DNA of 64,000 nt from Symplocastrum torsivum CPER-KK1 (GCA_019358875.1 JAHHIF010000009.1:1-64000), one strand, 5' to 3'; counted from the first letter of the stretch, positions 1 through 9,784 are shown. Translations and numbers: made by a program. Notes: generated by a model not told the origin, from the letters alone.

Positions 1-92
1 GTTAGGATTCGGCATTAATTTCAAGGCTCAAAGTACTTCTTCCTTCTTGACGGGAGCATCTTTCAGTGTATCCCTTTTTGCTTCCTTTTTTA

Positions 93-174
93 ACTGGTCA
101 CTTATTTCCGCCTCGCTGCACTAGTTGTCACCTCACTCTAGACTGGTGGGTTATTTCTGCCGCGCTGCACTAGT
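93..174 (+). repeat. Two tandem copies of a ~33-bp dispersed element
   Basis: Two copies (93-126 and 142-174) share the core TTATTTCYGCC followed by GCTGCACTAGT and begin with ACTGGT, a near match to the palindromic end ACTAGT. Further copies lie at 20808-20838 and 27601-27633, all in the same orientation. The rest of 1-199 holds no gene I can support; 178-207 is an AACAACC-type short tandem repeat next to the end of the HTH gene. Confidence 0.7.
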
Positions 175-199
175 CTTTCTAACAACCAACAACCAACAA

Positions 200-706
200 C
201 TAACAACGACTTTGTGAGGTAGTTTCTACCAGGGCTTTTTTGGTTGGGCGGTTTTTCTGTGCGTTCCGAGGTTTGGCTGATTGCAATTGCACGTTTAACT
301 TGTAGCGCACAGCTTCGTGAACGACTTTGTAGGAGGCATCAATTCCACACTCCTCCTTTAGCCAACTTCTAACGGCTCCATAAGTTTTAAATTCCTCTGG
401 GTTTTGCAACTGCTGTCGCAATCGCTCCATAGCTTCTATTGGAATAGCTGGTTTTCTGCCTTGACCTTTCCTAACTGCAAGTATTCCGTCTAGTCCGTGT
501 GTCTTATACTTTTGTAACCAACGGTAAAGCGTTGCGGGATCTCTGCCTAAAACAAGGGCTAGGTCTTTTAGGGTTGTGGCTTTACCTATTTTGAGTAAGT
601 ACAACGCCAGAACACGTTCCTTACCTCTTGCGGTTGTCTGTTTAGCTAGTAGAGTTTTAAGCTGTTGGGCGGTCTGTGTAATGTTGATTTTGAGAACGCC
701 AGCCAT
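200..706 (-). CDS. IS630-type helix-turn-helix protein, transposase N-terminal part
   Basis: This 168-residue protein has a winged helix-turn-helix of the IS630 type: a first HTH around residues 35-70 (LGRDPATLYRWLQKYK) with the downstream G-L-D-G and RKGQGRKP features, then a second helical segment with the TYGAVRSWLKEE pattern. In IS630 elements this module precedes a DDE catalytic domain. Here the reading frame ends after a basic tail and the next 200 bases carry no DDE-like sequence, so it is either a stand-alone HTH protein or the remnant of an insertion sequence. The ATG at 706 begins with MAGVLKI. The 3' end runs into short AACAACC repeats. It cannot transpose alone; a DNA-binding role would be inference. 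Confidence 0.6.
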   Translation of the reverse strand: MAGVLKINITQTAQQLKTLLAKQTTARGKERVLALYLLKIGKATTLKDLALVLGRDPATLYRWLQKYKTHGLDGILAVRKGQGRKPAIPIEAMERLRQQLQNPEEFKTYGAVRSWLKEECGIDASYKVVHEAVRYKLNVQLQSAKPRNAQKNRPTKKALVETTSQSRC

Positions 707-863
707 GGATTGCTATTTTTCCGCATCGAAATACTTTTAATATAAACTCTGCCTAAAAATAGTGATAGAACTGCAATTTCCAGTCATTAATGGATTTACT
801 TTGATTAAGAAAAAACCTCTGACGATGCTACAGCTTTTGGCAAAGAAAAAAAGAAAAAGAGAA

Positions 864-1898
864 ATGCCAAAAACGATGCATTCGTTTATGTACATACCCT
901 TGGCTTTGGGAATGTTGAATATAGTTGCTCCCTTAACTGGCTGTACTAGCCGACCCACGAGTGCCGAATTGGATGCATGGCGTCAAGAAGCGATCGCACA
1001 AAATGCGGCAAGGATTGCGAACTTACAGTCAGACAAAAGCAAGAATGATTGGCAGTTCGTTATTCAAGGGCAAACCTCAACAAATCAGCCAGTTGTATTG
1101 AGCTTGTCAAAACTGGAAGCTTTAGCAACGACAACAATCCAGACGAAAGAGCCACATAATACAAACACTCCCAATGCAATTTTCAACTTCCGGGGAGTTT
1201 CTGTTTCAACCCTGCTCAATGAAGTGGGTGTTGCACCGACGGTTCGTGAAGTGACGTTTGTTGCGCGTGATGGCTTTCGAGCCACAGTCAGCCTTGCTGA
1301 CCTGCGGCAATACCCGATTATCATTGCCTTAGAGCGGAATGGGAAAAAGATTTCCCGCAGTGAAGGTGGCCCCCTTTACCTAGTCTTCCCTCAGACTCAG
1401 TTTCCCCAACTTCAGCAAAAGTATCCTGATCGCTTCTGGGCATTTTACCTCACGGATATGGTAGTCGGTACCGAACCGATACAGTTAAAAGTGGGTAGTC
1501 GCCTATTCAATGCGGCTGCTCTTGAAAAACTACCTCAAACAACCATTGAAGAAGCCGTTGGCTACCGGATTGGTTGGCCGGCTGATAAAGTCAAGCTTCA
1601 TGGTGTACGGGTGCGAGATGCGATCGCCTCTGCTGGACTCACACTTCCTCAAAACGGTGCCGTCATTGTTCGCGGGAAATCCCCCCTTTACCGCGACCCA
1701 GCAAGTCCAATCCGCCTAAAAGCCTCGGATGTCAAACGATGTGATATTCTCCTCGCAACTCACTGGGGTGATGAGCGACTACCGATCCCAGCAAAAATGG
1801 GTGGTCCCGTAACTCTAGCACTTTCATCAGCTTGTCAAGATCAGGCTGATGTGCGGCGATGGGCCACGTTCGTCGAGGAACTTGAGGTCACACAATAA
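864..1898 (+). CDS. Molybdopterin-dependent oxidoreductase-like lipoprotein
   Basis: The protein resembles the oxidoreductase molybdopterin-binding domain family (sulfite oxidase fold), present here twice: once in the first half (FRGVSVSTLLNEVGV, LYLVFPQ) and again in the second half (LHGVRVRDAIASAGL, GGPVTLAL). The N-terminus carries a hydrophobic stretch ending in the lipobox LTGC, so it is probably an exported lipoprotein. The frame opens upstream at a GTG at 762, but ATG 864 follows an AAGAAAAAGAG purine run and gives a sensible signal peptide, so I chose it. I do not see the canonical cysteine ligand of sulfite oxidase clearly; cofactor binding is therefore uncertain. A hairpin follows the stop. 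Substrate unknown. Confidence 0.7.
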   Translation: MPKTMHSFMYIPLALGMLNIVAPLTGCTSRPTSAELDAWRQEAIAQNAARIANLQSDKSKNDWQFVIQGQTSTNQPVVLSLSKLEALATTTIQTKEPHNTNTPNAIFNFRGVSVSTLLNEVGVAPTVREVTFVARDGFRATVSLADLRQYPIIIALERNGKKISRSEGGPLYLVFPQTQFPQLQQKYPDRFWAFYLTDMVVGTEPIQLKVGSRLFNAAALEKLPQTTIEEAVGYRIGWPADKVKLHGVRVRDAIASAGLTLPQNGAVIVRGKSPLYRDPASPIRLKASDVKRCDILLATHWGDERLPIPAKMGGPVTLALSSACQDQADVRRWATFVEELEVTQ

Positions 1899-1901
1899 GT
1901 C

Positions 1902-1930
1902 GTAGAGACGTTCCGCCGAAACACCTCTAC
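1902..1930 (+). repeat. Hairpin-forming GTAGAGACG repeat
   Basis: An imperfect inverted repeat starts GTAGAGACGTT and ends ACACCTCTAC, directly behind the preceding stop codon. A related hairpin lies at 62324-62376. It may act as a transcription stop but lacks a T run. Confidence 0.5.
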
Positions 1931-2034
1931 AAGGTTATGCGGCGATTTTTATAGACCAATGCATAGCTGCCTAAAAACAAAGACGTGATAGTAAATACAG
2001 TACCGCTTCGGCAACACCCAACTCTCAAAACTCC

Positions 2035-3519
2035 ATGAAGCTCTCGATATTCCACTCAATCCACACTCGGATTATGACTGCCACCACCCTTTTGATTGTG
2101 GCGATTGTTGGTGCTGTGGTTTGGAGCTGGGCAAAAAATGAAGGTGATGTATATCGCGAACAAAAGCGGCAGCAAGCTCAGACTCTTGCTGTTGCTCTAT
2201 CCAATGCCTTGACCAATGAACTGGTTGATCAAAATTGGGGTCAAATTCGCCTCGGTCTCAATCTGATGTTGAGGCGAAACCCTGAGTTTGTCTACATCTT
2301 GGTTTCAGATGCACGCGCCTCTGACCAAATTGTCGCTGCCATGCCCAATGATTTTCAGGATCAGTACATTCCTGATGTTGTGCCAGCCGATATTACCAAT
2401 GCCGCGCTTCAGGTGTACACAGATACTCCCCCTGTCGTGGAAACCTTCATTCTGCGAGACATTGAGTTTCAGGGTGAACGGCGGGCGCGTCGTGGTGAAC
2501 GAGTGCTTGAGGTTGCCTCCGACATTCGTAATGCCTCTGGTGAGAAAATTGGGACTTTCCGTCTTGGAATTTCACTACGACAAGTTAACCGTGCGGTAGT
2601 GAATGCGGTGAATAAGGCTTTGTTAGTTGGTGTTCTCGGACTTGGTGTTGGGCTTGTGGGAGCTTACATTCTCGCTAGAGAGTTAACTAACCCTGTACGA
2701 CGCTTACAGATGAGTGCGACGAAGATTGCGGCTGGGGATTTGGAGCATCGTGCTGACATCCAACGTGCTGACGAAATTGGGGCTTTGGCGGCGACTTTTA
2801 ATGAGATGGCTACAGCCCTACAAGCGTCCTTTAGTCGGCTTCAGAGAACACTTGAATCGTTTGAACGCTTTGTACCGGGGAAATTTCTGACGGTTATTGC
2901 GTCTGATGGCATTGAGAACATCCAGGTTGGTGTTGCTTCAACACGCCTGATCACAATTTTGTTTGCCGATATTCGCGGCTATACATCCATGTCAGAACAG
3001 ATGACACCATTAGAAACCTTTGCCTTGTTAAATGACTACCTCGCCTGTATGGGGCAAGTGATTAATGATACTGGTGGTTTCATTGACAAATACATTGGTG
3101 ACGCGATTATGGCACTCTTTGAGGATGAGACAACTGGCTGTGCGCTACACGCAGCGTTAGCAATGCAGCAGAGTCTCAAGGTGTTTAATGAGAAACGAAG
3201 TCGCGAATTTCAACCCACAGTCAATATTGGTATTGGTATTCATCGAGGTGAGGTAGTCATGGGTACGATTGGCTTCACTTCACGGATTGAGTCTACGGTG
3301 ATTGGGGATGCCGTGAATGTGGCAGCGCGGGTTGAGGGTCTTACCCGAAAATACAACTGTGATGTTTTAGTAACCGAGTCTGTTGTTGCGGCGCTACGAC
3401 GACCAGAGGCGTTTGAACTGCGTTTGGTTGATGAATCAGTAAAGGTTAAGGGGAAGAATGAGCCAGTGGCGATTTATGAGTTGATGGCGAGTTCACGGGG
3501 ATTGGGGATTGGGAACTAG
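2035..3519 (+). CDS. Membrane class III adenylate/guanylate cyclase with HAMP domain
   Basis: A 494-residue receptor cyclase. A transmembrane helix near residues 13-32 is followed by an extracytoplasmic sensor region, a second helix around 195-216 (LVGVLGLGVGLVGAYILA), a HAMP domain to about 268 and a short coiled linker. The class III catalytic domain spans about 300-480: metal-binding ILFADIRGYTSMSE, FIDKYIGDAIMALF with the lysine that usually favours ATP, NIGIGIHRGEVVMGTIG and STVIGDAVNVAARVEG. All main catalytic motifs are present, so it should be active and make cAMP more likely than cGMP. Signal and partner are unknown. It stands alone with about 140 bases upstream. Confidence 0.9.
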   Translation: MKLSIFHSIHTRIMTATTLLIVAIVGAVVWSWAKNEGDVYREQKRQQAQTLAVALSNALTNELVDQNWGQIRLGLNLMLRRNPEFVYILVSDARASDQIVAAMPNDFQDQYIPDVVPADITNAALQVYTDTPPVVETFILRDIEFQGERRARRGERVLEVASDIRNASGEKIGTFRLGISLRQVNRAVVNAVNKALLVGVLGLGVGLVGAYILARELTNPVRRLQMSATKIAAGDLEHRADIQRADEIGALAATFNEMATALQASFSRLQRTLESFERFVPGKFLTVIASDGIENIQVGVASTRLITILFADIRGYTSMSEQMTPLETFALLNDYLACMGQVINDTGGFIDKYIGDAIMALFEDETTGCALHAALAMQQSLKVFNEKRSREFQPTVNIGIGIHRGEVVMGTIGFTSRIESTVIGDAVNVAARVEGLTRKYNCDVLVTESVVAALRRPEAFELRLVDESVKVKGKNEPVAIYELMASSRGLGIGN

Positions 3520-3620
3520 TTCCTAATTAACTCCGTAATATCACTGAAATAATTTTATTGCTTGTATAAAAAATACTTGACTAAGTTTCAAACTTACTGG
3601 TACAGTAACAATGTTGCAAC

Positions 3621-3672
3621 AAAAAAAGTCAGAAGCCAGCGCTTACCTCTGGAAAGTGTCTGCGCTGGCTTC
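3621..3672 (-). terminator. Minus-strand intrinsic terminator-like hairpin
   Basis: A perfect 11-bp inverted repeat (GAAGCCAGCGC at 3632 and its complement at 3662-3672) has a run of seven A on its left side, which reads as a T run four bases after the stem on the minus strand. It therefore looks like a terminator for a transcript running antisense to the start of the SLH gene. No convincing minus-strand gene feeds it; it could also halt the cyclase transcript weakly. Confidence 0.5.
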
Positions 3673-3851
3673 CCAATTCTGGGGGACGCGAGAACTCCGG
3701 TTCCATGGCGTTGAGGGTTTGGGCGGCAACGTCCCTCAATCCGGGTTTTTCCAACACAGGTAGGAGGGTGTTTCCCCTTGATAAACTGAGTTTTGGCAAC
3801 AAATTCTCTATAAAAAACTTCAAAGACTTTAGTTGAAGTAGAAGTCCATTC

Positions 3852-5792
3852 ATGCGTTTAGGTTTGAAATTACTAACAAACACTTCAGTCTTGGCGGCTT
3901 CCTTGCTAATATCAATACCCAATGCGATCGCTTTTACAGATATCGACAATCATTGGGCAAAAGAGTGTATCAGCCAGATGGCACCCCGGAAGCTGGTAAG
4001 TGGTTACCCAGATGGTAGCTTTCGCCCCAACGCTACTATTACTCGTGCTGAGTTTGCTGTTTTGATGCTGAATGCTTTCCCCGATGCGCCAGTTAAGCGG
4101 AGTGGGACAACCTTTAAAGATGTGCCGACTAACTTTTGGGCATATTCGGCAGTTCAAGAGGCGTACAAACGAGGATTTTTCTCTGGTTATCCTGGTGGAT
4201 TATTTCAACCCAACCAGCAGATTCCAAGAGTGCAAGCGATTGGTGTCTTAGCAGGTGCTAAAAATTTCAGTATCCCTGCTAATCCTGATAGCACGTTGAG
4301 GCAGTATTTTGAAGATGCAGCCCAGATTCCCGCCTATGCGAAAAATGCGATCGCATCTGCTGCCGTCAATACCTTAGTCGTCAACTATCCCAACGTTAAA
4401 CAGTTAAAGCCTAATCAAATTGCCACTCGTGGGGACGTCGCGGCATTAATCTGTCGGGCACTCTTTATCTACGCTGTACCACCGCAGTACATAGCTGGAG
4501 TAGAAGTTAGCCCCCAAGAAATTCGTCCTTTGCCGGGAAAACTTGACACAATTCCCACATTCAACAGTAATAGCCCAGAACTCGTAGAAACAGAAGGCAT
4601 TTTGCTTTCAACTCTTCCACCCGAAGGCAAACAAGTACCCTCTGCCCACCTAAACTATGCCTTCAACGGACGCTTCGACATCTTTACTCACCATATCGCT
4701 AGGGCAGAGACTGCCGCCCAAGCCCGCCCTTTCTACCAGGGTTTGATTCTACACAACAAGACTGACAAACCCGTCACGGTAGATGTATTGCAAGCCGTGA
4801 GTTATCTCGGAACTCCGGATGCACCGTTCAAAACATTGCCCGATATGGTGGATAATTCCAATGGCAATGTCTACTCTGGCCCCGGTAGTCGTACTATGAG
4901 TGATGTCTTGCGGGGAGTCCGACAAGCGATTTTCCCTGAAAAGTTGGTGATTCAGCCGGGACAAAGCCAGATATTAATGAATCAGCCGATTCCCATAGAA
5001 CGTACTCCCGCCTCGAATGGTCGTTCTACAATGATGCGGTTGAGGAGTGATGGTGCGGTTTATGTTGCCAATTTAATGATGAAAGCACCCCAAGCTAGTA
5101 ATGGCACCTATCGCGCACCCAACTTGACAGAATGGCAAAACTTACTAGATAGAGGCAGTTTAGCAGAACCGCGTGGTCCCGTTCCTACTCCCCTCGATCC
5201 ACCCAGAGAACCAACGGTGTTTGGGCGCGTGGCAGGTGTTTCTGAGGGTTCGCAATGGCAAACACAGATTACAGATAATCCAAATATCGAACATCTCAGT
5301 ATTCCACAACCAGGAAAGGCATTCTCTTACCCACTAGGAACACTCCATTTAATTACCCTCAGCACAGGACAAGTTCAAAGTGCGCCCATGCTGAAGCGCT
5401 ATTCTGATACTGCCTATTTTGCCCACAGCAACTATGGGGTGGAATACAATCTCACCTTGCCATTGCAAAACTCTACGAGTCAAGCGCAAACCGTGACTGT
5501 GTCTGTGCAAACACCGTTGAAAGATGAGTGGGGTAACGAGAACCTTCTGTTCTTGAATCCACGGGTTGAACAGGTATTCTTTCGGGGTACGGTGAAGGTG
5601 CGTTACGAGGATGAGAATGGGCAAACTCAGACGCGCTACGTGCATTTGGTACAGAGACGGGGACAACGGGGGGAACCACTGGTGACGCTGAACTTACCAC
5701 CTGGGGCGCAGCGAGAGGTACAGGTAGATTTTATCTATCCGCCTGATTCCACTCCTCCCCAGGTTTTAACGGTTAGGACTTTGGGCAAATAA
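3852..5792 (+). CDS. S-layer homology (SLH) domain protein with DUF3370 region
   Basis: A secreted envelope protein of 646 residues. A signal peptide (about residues 1-26, ending NAIAF) precedes SLH repeats: FTDIDNHWAKECI with PRKLVSGYPDGSFRPN, then FKDVPTNFWAYSAVQEAYK with GYPGGLFQPN, then a weaker third copy to about residue 205. SLH repeats anchor proteins to the cell wall. The remaining roughly 420 residues match the cyanobacterial DUF3370 family, rich in beta structure, with phrases such as LILHNKTDKPVTVDVLQ and HSNYGVEYNLTLPL. Its exact role is unknown; wall or sheath attachment is inferred. The start at 3852 lacks an obvious ribosome binding site, but it gives a proper signal peptide. 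Confidence 0.85.
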   Translation: MRLGLKLLTNTSVLAASLLISIPNAIAFTDIDNHWAKECISQMAPRKLVSGYPDGSFRPNATITRAEFAVLMLNAFPDAPVKRSGTTFKDVPTNFWAYSAVQEAYKRGFFSGYPGGLFQPNQQIPRVQAIGVLAGAKNFSIPANPDSTLRQYFEDAAQIPAYAKNAIASAAVNTLVVNYPNVKQLKPNQIATRGDVAALICRALFIYAVPPQYIAGVEVSPQEIRPLPGKLDTIPTFNSNSPELVETEGILLSTLPPEGKQVPSAHLNYAFNGRFDIFTHHIARAETAAQARPFYQGLILHNKTDKPVTVDVLQAVSYLGTPDAPFKTLPDMVDNSNGNVYSGPGSRTMSDVLRGVRQAIFPEKLVIQPGQSQILMNQPIPIERTPASNGRSTMMRLRSDGAVYVANLMMKAPQASNGTYRAPNLTEWQNLLDRGSLAEPRGPVPTPLDPPREPTVFGRVAGVSEGSQWQTQITDNPNIEHLSIPQPGKAFSYPLGTLHLITLSTGQVQSAPMLKRYSDTAYFAHSNYGVEYNLTLPLQNSTSQAQTVTVSVQTPLKDEWGNENLLFLNPRVEQVFFRGTVKVRYEDENGQTQTRYVHLVQRRGQRGEPLVTLNLPPGAQREVQVDFIYPPDSTPPQVLTVRTLGK

Positions 5793-5927
5793 GTGGAGAA
5801 TGCGATCGCACAAGCCAAATATCCAACTACCAATTTAGGCGATCGCAATAACTTTATATTTACTATACGGATAAAGAGAAAAACCTCTGTAAGTGTGAAC
5901 ACACTCAAATTTTAGAGGCGGGTCGTT

Positions 5928-6602
5928 GTGATTAGTTCATCGAGCGCTTACGGAGTTGCTACCCTTACAAAAAATTTGGTGACAGATACCTGGTGGGGCA
6001 AGGTTAGCTGGGAAGAATTTATTGAACTAGCTGAAAATCCTGCTTATGCCGATGGCAGGTTTTATTACCATCAAGGACTCTTAAGAATAGAGATGTCGCC
6101 CCTTGGTCCCCGTCATGGTCGTCAAAGTTCGATTATTTCCAAGGCGGTTAGTCTTTTTGCCACCATTAAGAACATCCGCATTGTTGAGTTTGCCAACACG
6201 AGTTTTCGGAATGCGGGTGTGGGTGAATTTCAACCCGATTTAGCGTTCTATATTGGTTCTGGGTTGAGAGTCCCACCGCCAAGCAATGAACCAATTGACC
6301 TTCAAGACTTTGACCCGCCAAGTTTAGTAGTGGAACTTGGTGCTGCTAGTGTGAGTGATGAATTGGGACGCAAGCGCTTGATGTACGAAGAGTCAGGAGT
6401 GCAGGAATATTGGGTAAATGATTTGAATATTGGCGAAATAGTAGCATTTGCGATCGCAGAGGGACGGAGTGGTAGAGTTCGAGAATCACAGGTTTTGCCG
6501 GGACTTGCGATCGCATCAGTAGAAGAAGCGATCAAACGTAGTCAGATAGAGGATGATACGAAGATTAATCTCTGGCTACTCAAAACTTTTAGTCAAGGTT
6601 GA
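5928..6602 (+). CDS. Uma2 family endonuclease-like protein
   Basis: A 224-residue member of the Uma2 (DUF820) family, which has a PD-(D/E)XK nuclease fold and is greatly expanded in cyanobacteria. Visible family features are GEFQPDLAFYIG, the PPSLVVELGAAS strand with the catalytic-type glutamate, RKRLMYEESGVQEYWVND and the C-terminal LPGLAI strand. The GTG start at 5928 is preceded by AGGCGGG. It stands alone between larger genes. Biological function of the family is not settled; nuclease activity is inferred from the fold. Confidence 0.85.
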   Translation: MISSSSAYGVATLTKNLVTDTWWGKVSWEEFIELAENPAYADGRFYYHQGLLRIEMSPLGPRHGRQSSIISKAVSLFATIKNIRIVEFANTSFRNAGVGEFQPDLAFYIGSGLRVPPPSNEPIDLQDFDPPSLVVELGAASVSDELGRKRLMYEESGVQEYWVNDLNIGEIVAFAIAEGRSGRVRESQVLPGLAIASVEEAIKRSQIEDDTKINLWLLKTFSQG

Positions 6603-6722
6603 CGGTATGCGGGAGCAATATCTCTTGCTAACCGTCAAAATCTTTGTGGTGAAGTATTAACTTCAATTTTGGCAGTAAAATTTTCGCCGCGCTTCTACCC
6701 AAAACTAGGGAGTCTCAATTTG

Positions 6723-7229
6723 ATGGATAGTTCCAAGAATTTTTATGTTTTTCTAAACTTTTGCTCAATTAACAGCCGAAAGGTAACTCGCCTGGTTAGT
6801 TGCCTTGCTTTGGGGATAAGTTTAATGAGTGTCTGTAGTTCGGCTGCAATGACATCAGAACCTCGCGAACCTGCTTTGCAACTCAGCCAAACTCAAACTC
6901 AGCAATGGCGGCGTATGACATCGGATGAGCAAGCCAATGCTTTGCAATACATTTTAGATAGTCCATTGGGTATCGCTGCACTTAACCAACTAGCGATTGA
7001 AGGGTTTATCAGTCCAGGCTGTCCCAAAACTTTCTATCTCAATGAAAACTCAGGAGGATTTCAAACATTGTTACGGGTGAAGTGTCCCAGTGAGCGAGGT
7101 GTCTCCGGTGCCGTTGGATATAGCGAGATGCGAGTAATCTTCAATCGCTTTGAAAGTAATATTGAGGATTTTAAGATTGAGCGGGTACTTTCCGAAGGAC
7201 GTGCCCCATCTACAACGTTGCCTGATTAG
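6723..7229 (+). CDS. Small secreted protein, family not certain
   Basis: About 168 residues from the ATG at 6723, which follows AGGGAG; the frame itself extends back to a TTG at 6669. A hydrophobic N-terminal segment (LVSCLALGISLMSV) ends in small residues and looks like a signal peptide. The mature part has the SPLGIAALNQLAIEGFISPGC motif and reminds me of small cyanobacterial proteins in which an alpha/beta-hydrolase-associated domain repeats a related LDSPLG pattern, but I cannot name it safely. It converges with the recombinase gene, with six bases between the stop codons. Confidence 0.55.
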   Translation: MDSSKNFYVFLNFCSINSRKVTRLVSCLALGISLMSVCSSAAMTSEPREPALQLSQTQTQQWRRMTSDEQANALQYILDSPLGIAALNQLAIEGFISPGCPKTFYLNENSGGFQTLLRVKCPSERGVSGAVGYSEMRVIFNRFESNIEDFKIERVLSEGRAPSTTLPD

Positions 7230-7235
7230 AGTTTC

Positions 7236-8231
7236 TTAAACTTTAATCCCTAGCTTCAGTGCTGGATTATTCTCCCAACGATCAGCAACATGAGCATAAA
7301 TACAAGTCGTTCTTGGATCGGCGTGTCCCAATAAGTCTTGCACTTGCCGTAACTCTGCACCAGAACGCAAGGCGAGAGTGCCAGCCGTGTGTCTCAAGCT
7401 GTGCGCTGAAATCGTTCTACCTGGTGTTTGCTTCAGTTCTGTTTGCTTGAGATAGCTATCCACAATCAGCCTAATCCCACGGCGGGAAATTCGCTCTCCA
7501 CCTGCTCGATTTCCTACTGCTATAAATAGAGGGCTAGAAGGTTTTAGTTCTTCCCCATTCTCTTCTCTTGCGTCCAAATAACTCATCAAAATGTTGGCAA
7601 TATCTGGGATTAAAGGAACAACCCGAATATTTCGCTTGCCTTCTACGCGGATTCCTAAATTTCCCCCCTGCCTTACAACATCAGAAATATTCGCACGATG
7701 TAGCTCTACTGTACGTGGCCCTTCTAATGTCATAATCGCGAGCATGGCTCTATCCCGTGCAGCTTTGAGTGTTCCATCTTGAGGGATGGCTTCTAAAAAT
7801 CTCTCAACTTCTGCTTTTTCTAGATAGGTAATTTTTTCGGCTGGATCACGTTTCTCGCGTGGGGGTTTTACACCAAGCGCAGGATTGATGGAAATCAGCC
7901 CTTTTTCCACAGCGGCTTGATAAAAGCGTTTGACTACAGATAGCTTCAAGGCTACGGTAGCTGGTTTAAATTTCTGTTTTTCTACCATCCAACGGCGGTA
8001 GTGCTTAATGTCATCTTTGGTGACTTCAGCGGCATTGAGTTTTTGGCGATCGCACCAATCAACAAATTGCTGAACTTGGCGACGGTAGGTATTGAGGGTA
8101 TCCAAGGCAGCATCGCCAGCACTGACATCTATATTTAGGAACTCAGCAAAGATTTCCAGCAGGTTATCTGTCGTGACTACCAAGCTGGATGACTCAGATG
8201 TGACTTGGCTTGGCGTAGCCACAGTAGGCAT
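7236..8231 (-). CDS. Tyrosine recombinase / site-specific integrase (XerC/D-like)
   Basis: A 331-residue phage-integrase family recombinase. An N-terminal SAM-like core-binding domain (about 25-125, with [16 protein letters not shown]) precedes the catalytic domain. The active-site set is visible: arginine in [16 protein letters not shown], a lysine on the following beta hairpin (GKRNIRV), the HxxR box [10 protein letters not shown], and [15 protein letters not shown] with the nucleophilic tyrosine. All residues are present, so it should be active on DNA. No tRNA, attachment site or phage gene lies nearby, so a chromosomal stand-alone recombinase is more likely than an integrated element. It follows phaC on the same strand after 130 bases. 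Confidence 0.9.
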   Translation of the reverse strand: MPTVATPSQVTSESSSLVVTTDNLLEIFAEFLNIDVSAGDAALDTLNTYRRQVQQFVDWCDRQKLNAAEVTKDDIKHYRRWMVEKQKFKPATVALKLSVVKRFYQAAVEKGLISINPALGVKPPREKRDPAEKITYLEKAEVERFLEAIPQDGTLKAARDRAMLAIMTLEGPRTVELHRANISDVVRQGGNLGIRVEGKRNIRVVPLIPDIANILMSYLDAREENGEELKPSSPLFIAVGNRAGGERISRRGIRLIVDSYLKQTELKQTPGRTISAHSLRHTAGTLALRSGAELRQVQDLLGHADPRTTCIYAHVADRWENNPALKLGIKV

Positions 8232-8361
8232 AGCTAAGTTTTTTAAGAATTTCTCTCATGTTATCACCCCTAGTACCGATAATCACACTTATTCAAAAGC
8301 TTACTATTCAAGCTTTCTTTCATAAAAGCCCTGGAGCCTCCTATCTTCTGCCTTCTTGCAC

Positions 8362-9432
8362 TTAGGCTCTCGCCTTAAGCCAATTAGCAATGGTTGGCGG
8401 AAGGTCTTGCTGCACCTTATTACTGACGTACATCCCAATATGCCCGACTGGGAAGGAACACGCAGTATAGTCAACACTTGCAATGTACTTCTCAAGAGCC
8501 ATTGAGGATGCTGGGGGAACGAGATGATCTTGCTTAGCGTAAATGTTCAAAGTCGGACTGCGGATATTCCCCAGATCTACTCGTTTCTTGCCAATCTCTA
8601 CCTCACCTTTAATCAATTTGTTTCCTTGGTAAAAGTCCTTCATGAACTGTCGATAGGCTTCCCCAGCTTGGTCAGGACTATCAAAAATCCACTTTTCCAT
8701 TCGGAGAAAATTGACTAGTTTGTCCTCAGAGTCGATGTTCTCCAGAAGGTCAATATATTTCTGAACTCCTAACTGAAAAGGTTTCAGCAGCAAAAACTCC
8801 AAGTTCAGGAAGTCGCCAGGGATGTTACCCAGAGTATCTACCATTAAATCCACATCTAGAGCCTTTGATCCCAAAGTGCATCCACCCCAAACATTGAGGA
8901 GTCCCTCTTTGACGTGAAAATCAACCGGGGTAACCATAGTAATCAGGTTTTTCACCTTCTCTGGGTAAAGGGAACTGTAGCAGAGGCTAAAAGCACCTCC
9001 CTGACAAATCCCCAACAGGTTGATTTGCTCTAGGTTATGCCTTTCTAGCACTACATCCACACAGTTATTGATATAGCCATTGATGTAGTCGTCAAGCGTC
9101 AGCCAGCGATCGCCTCGACTTGGATAACCCCAGTCAATCAGGTAAACATCCAGACCAAGATTGAGCAAATTGGCAACAAGCGATCGCCCCTCCTGTAAAT
9201 CGACAATGTAGGGACGGTTGACTAGCGCGTAAACGATGAGGATGGGAATGTTTAGAGAATGCTCCACCTTTGACACGAAGCGGTACAACACCACCTTGTC
9301 CTCTCGGTAGACCTCTTCCTTGGGAGTCACCCCAATCTGAATGTCCTCTTCGCGCAGGCGGCTGAAGACCTCACCACCCTTAACCAGTTTTTGAGCTAGC
9401 TCATTAAACTCGTACATCGCATCCTCAAACAC
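8362..9432 (-). CDS. phaC: Class III poly(3-hydroxyalkanoate) synthase subunit PhaC
   Basis: The catalytic subunit that polymerises 3-hydroxyacyl-CoA at the PHA granule surface. At 356 residues it has class III length. It has the synthase lipase-like box GICQGG with the nucleophilic cysteine at about residue 143, the aspartate loop KQDHLVPP and the catalytic histidine in PVGHIGMYV, plus the family stretch DVYLIDWGYPSRGDRWLT. Class III enzymes need PhaE, encoded upstream on the same strand with one small gene between. The next Met (residue 6) is an alternative start. It is the last gene of the PHA cluster before the recombinase. Confidence 0.96.
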   Translation of the reverse strand: MFEDAMYEFNELAQKLVKGGEVFSRLREEDIQIGVTPKEEVYREDKVVLYRFVSKVEHSLNIPILIVYALVNRPYIVDLQEGRSLVANLLNLGLDVYLIDWGYPSRGDRWLTLDDYINGYINNCVDVVLERHNLEQINLLGICQGGAFSLCYSSLYPEKVKNLITMVTPVDFHVKEGLLNVWGGCTLGSKALDVDLMVDTLGNIPGDFLNLEFLLLKPFQLGVQKYIDLLENIDSEDKLVNFLRMEKWIFDSPDQAGEAYRQFMKDFYQGNKLIKGEVEIGKKRVDLGNIRSPTLNIYAKQDHLVPPASSMALEKYIASVDYTACSFPVGHIGMYVSNKVQQDLPPTIANWLKARA

Positions 9433-9516
9433 CTCTGAAGAGAAAAAATAAAAGTTGTTTCCTTCAGGCTACCTAATATCGCTACGCGGAAGTCAAAAGT
9501 CAAAATGCTTATGAAG

Positions 9517-9621
9517 TATAGCAGTCGAAGTATAGATTAAGGCACAACAGAGGCTATGACCCTTAGCCAGAGCTATTTGGCTGAAAGCTGACCGCTGAAA
9601 GCTGACGGCTGAAGAGCTATA
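9517..9621. repeat. MITE-like dispersed element, copy A
   Basis: The stretch begins TATAGC and ends GCTATA. It contains the block GCAGTCGAAGTATAGATT and several GCTGAAAGCTGA units. The same element, inverted, is at 24768-24859, and a diverged copy is at 42959-43066. An open frame through it (9493-9711, minus) is a by-product. The remainder of 9433-9784 holds nothing else I recognise. Confidence 0.75.
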
Positions 9622-9784
9622 TTGTGCCGTTTCACTCACCTGCCTGTTGAACCTTACACAAATATAAAAATAGAGCAGTGCCTTTAAGAACTTTTGACAA
9701 ATCAAAGACACTGCTATGAATTCTCATTATGCTGATGTTATCTCTAACCTCAGTTAAGTACCTTCATTCATTAACTAAATAGCA

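Noticed and set aside
3629..3949. 106-codon minus-strand frame, ALGIDISKE start resembling IS110 transposases
   Set aside because: It is antisense to the SLH signal peptide, and only a short IS110-like coincidence at the N-terminus supports it.
9493..9711. 72-codon minus-strand frame
   Set aside because: Lies over the dispersed repeat copy A; no protein features.
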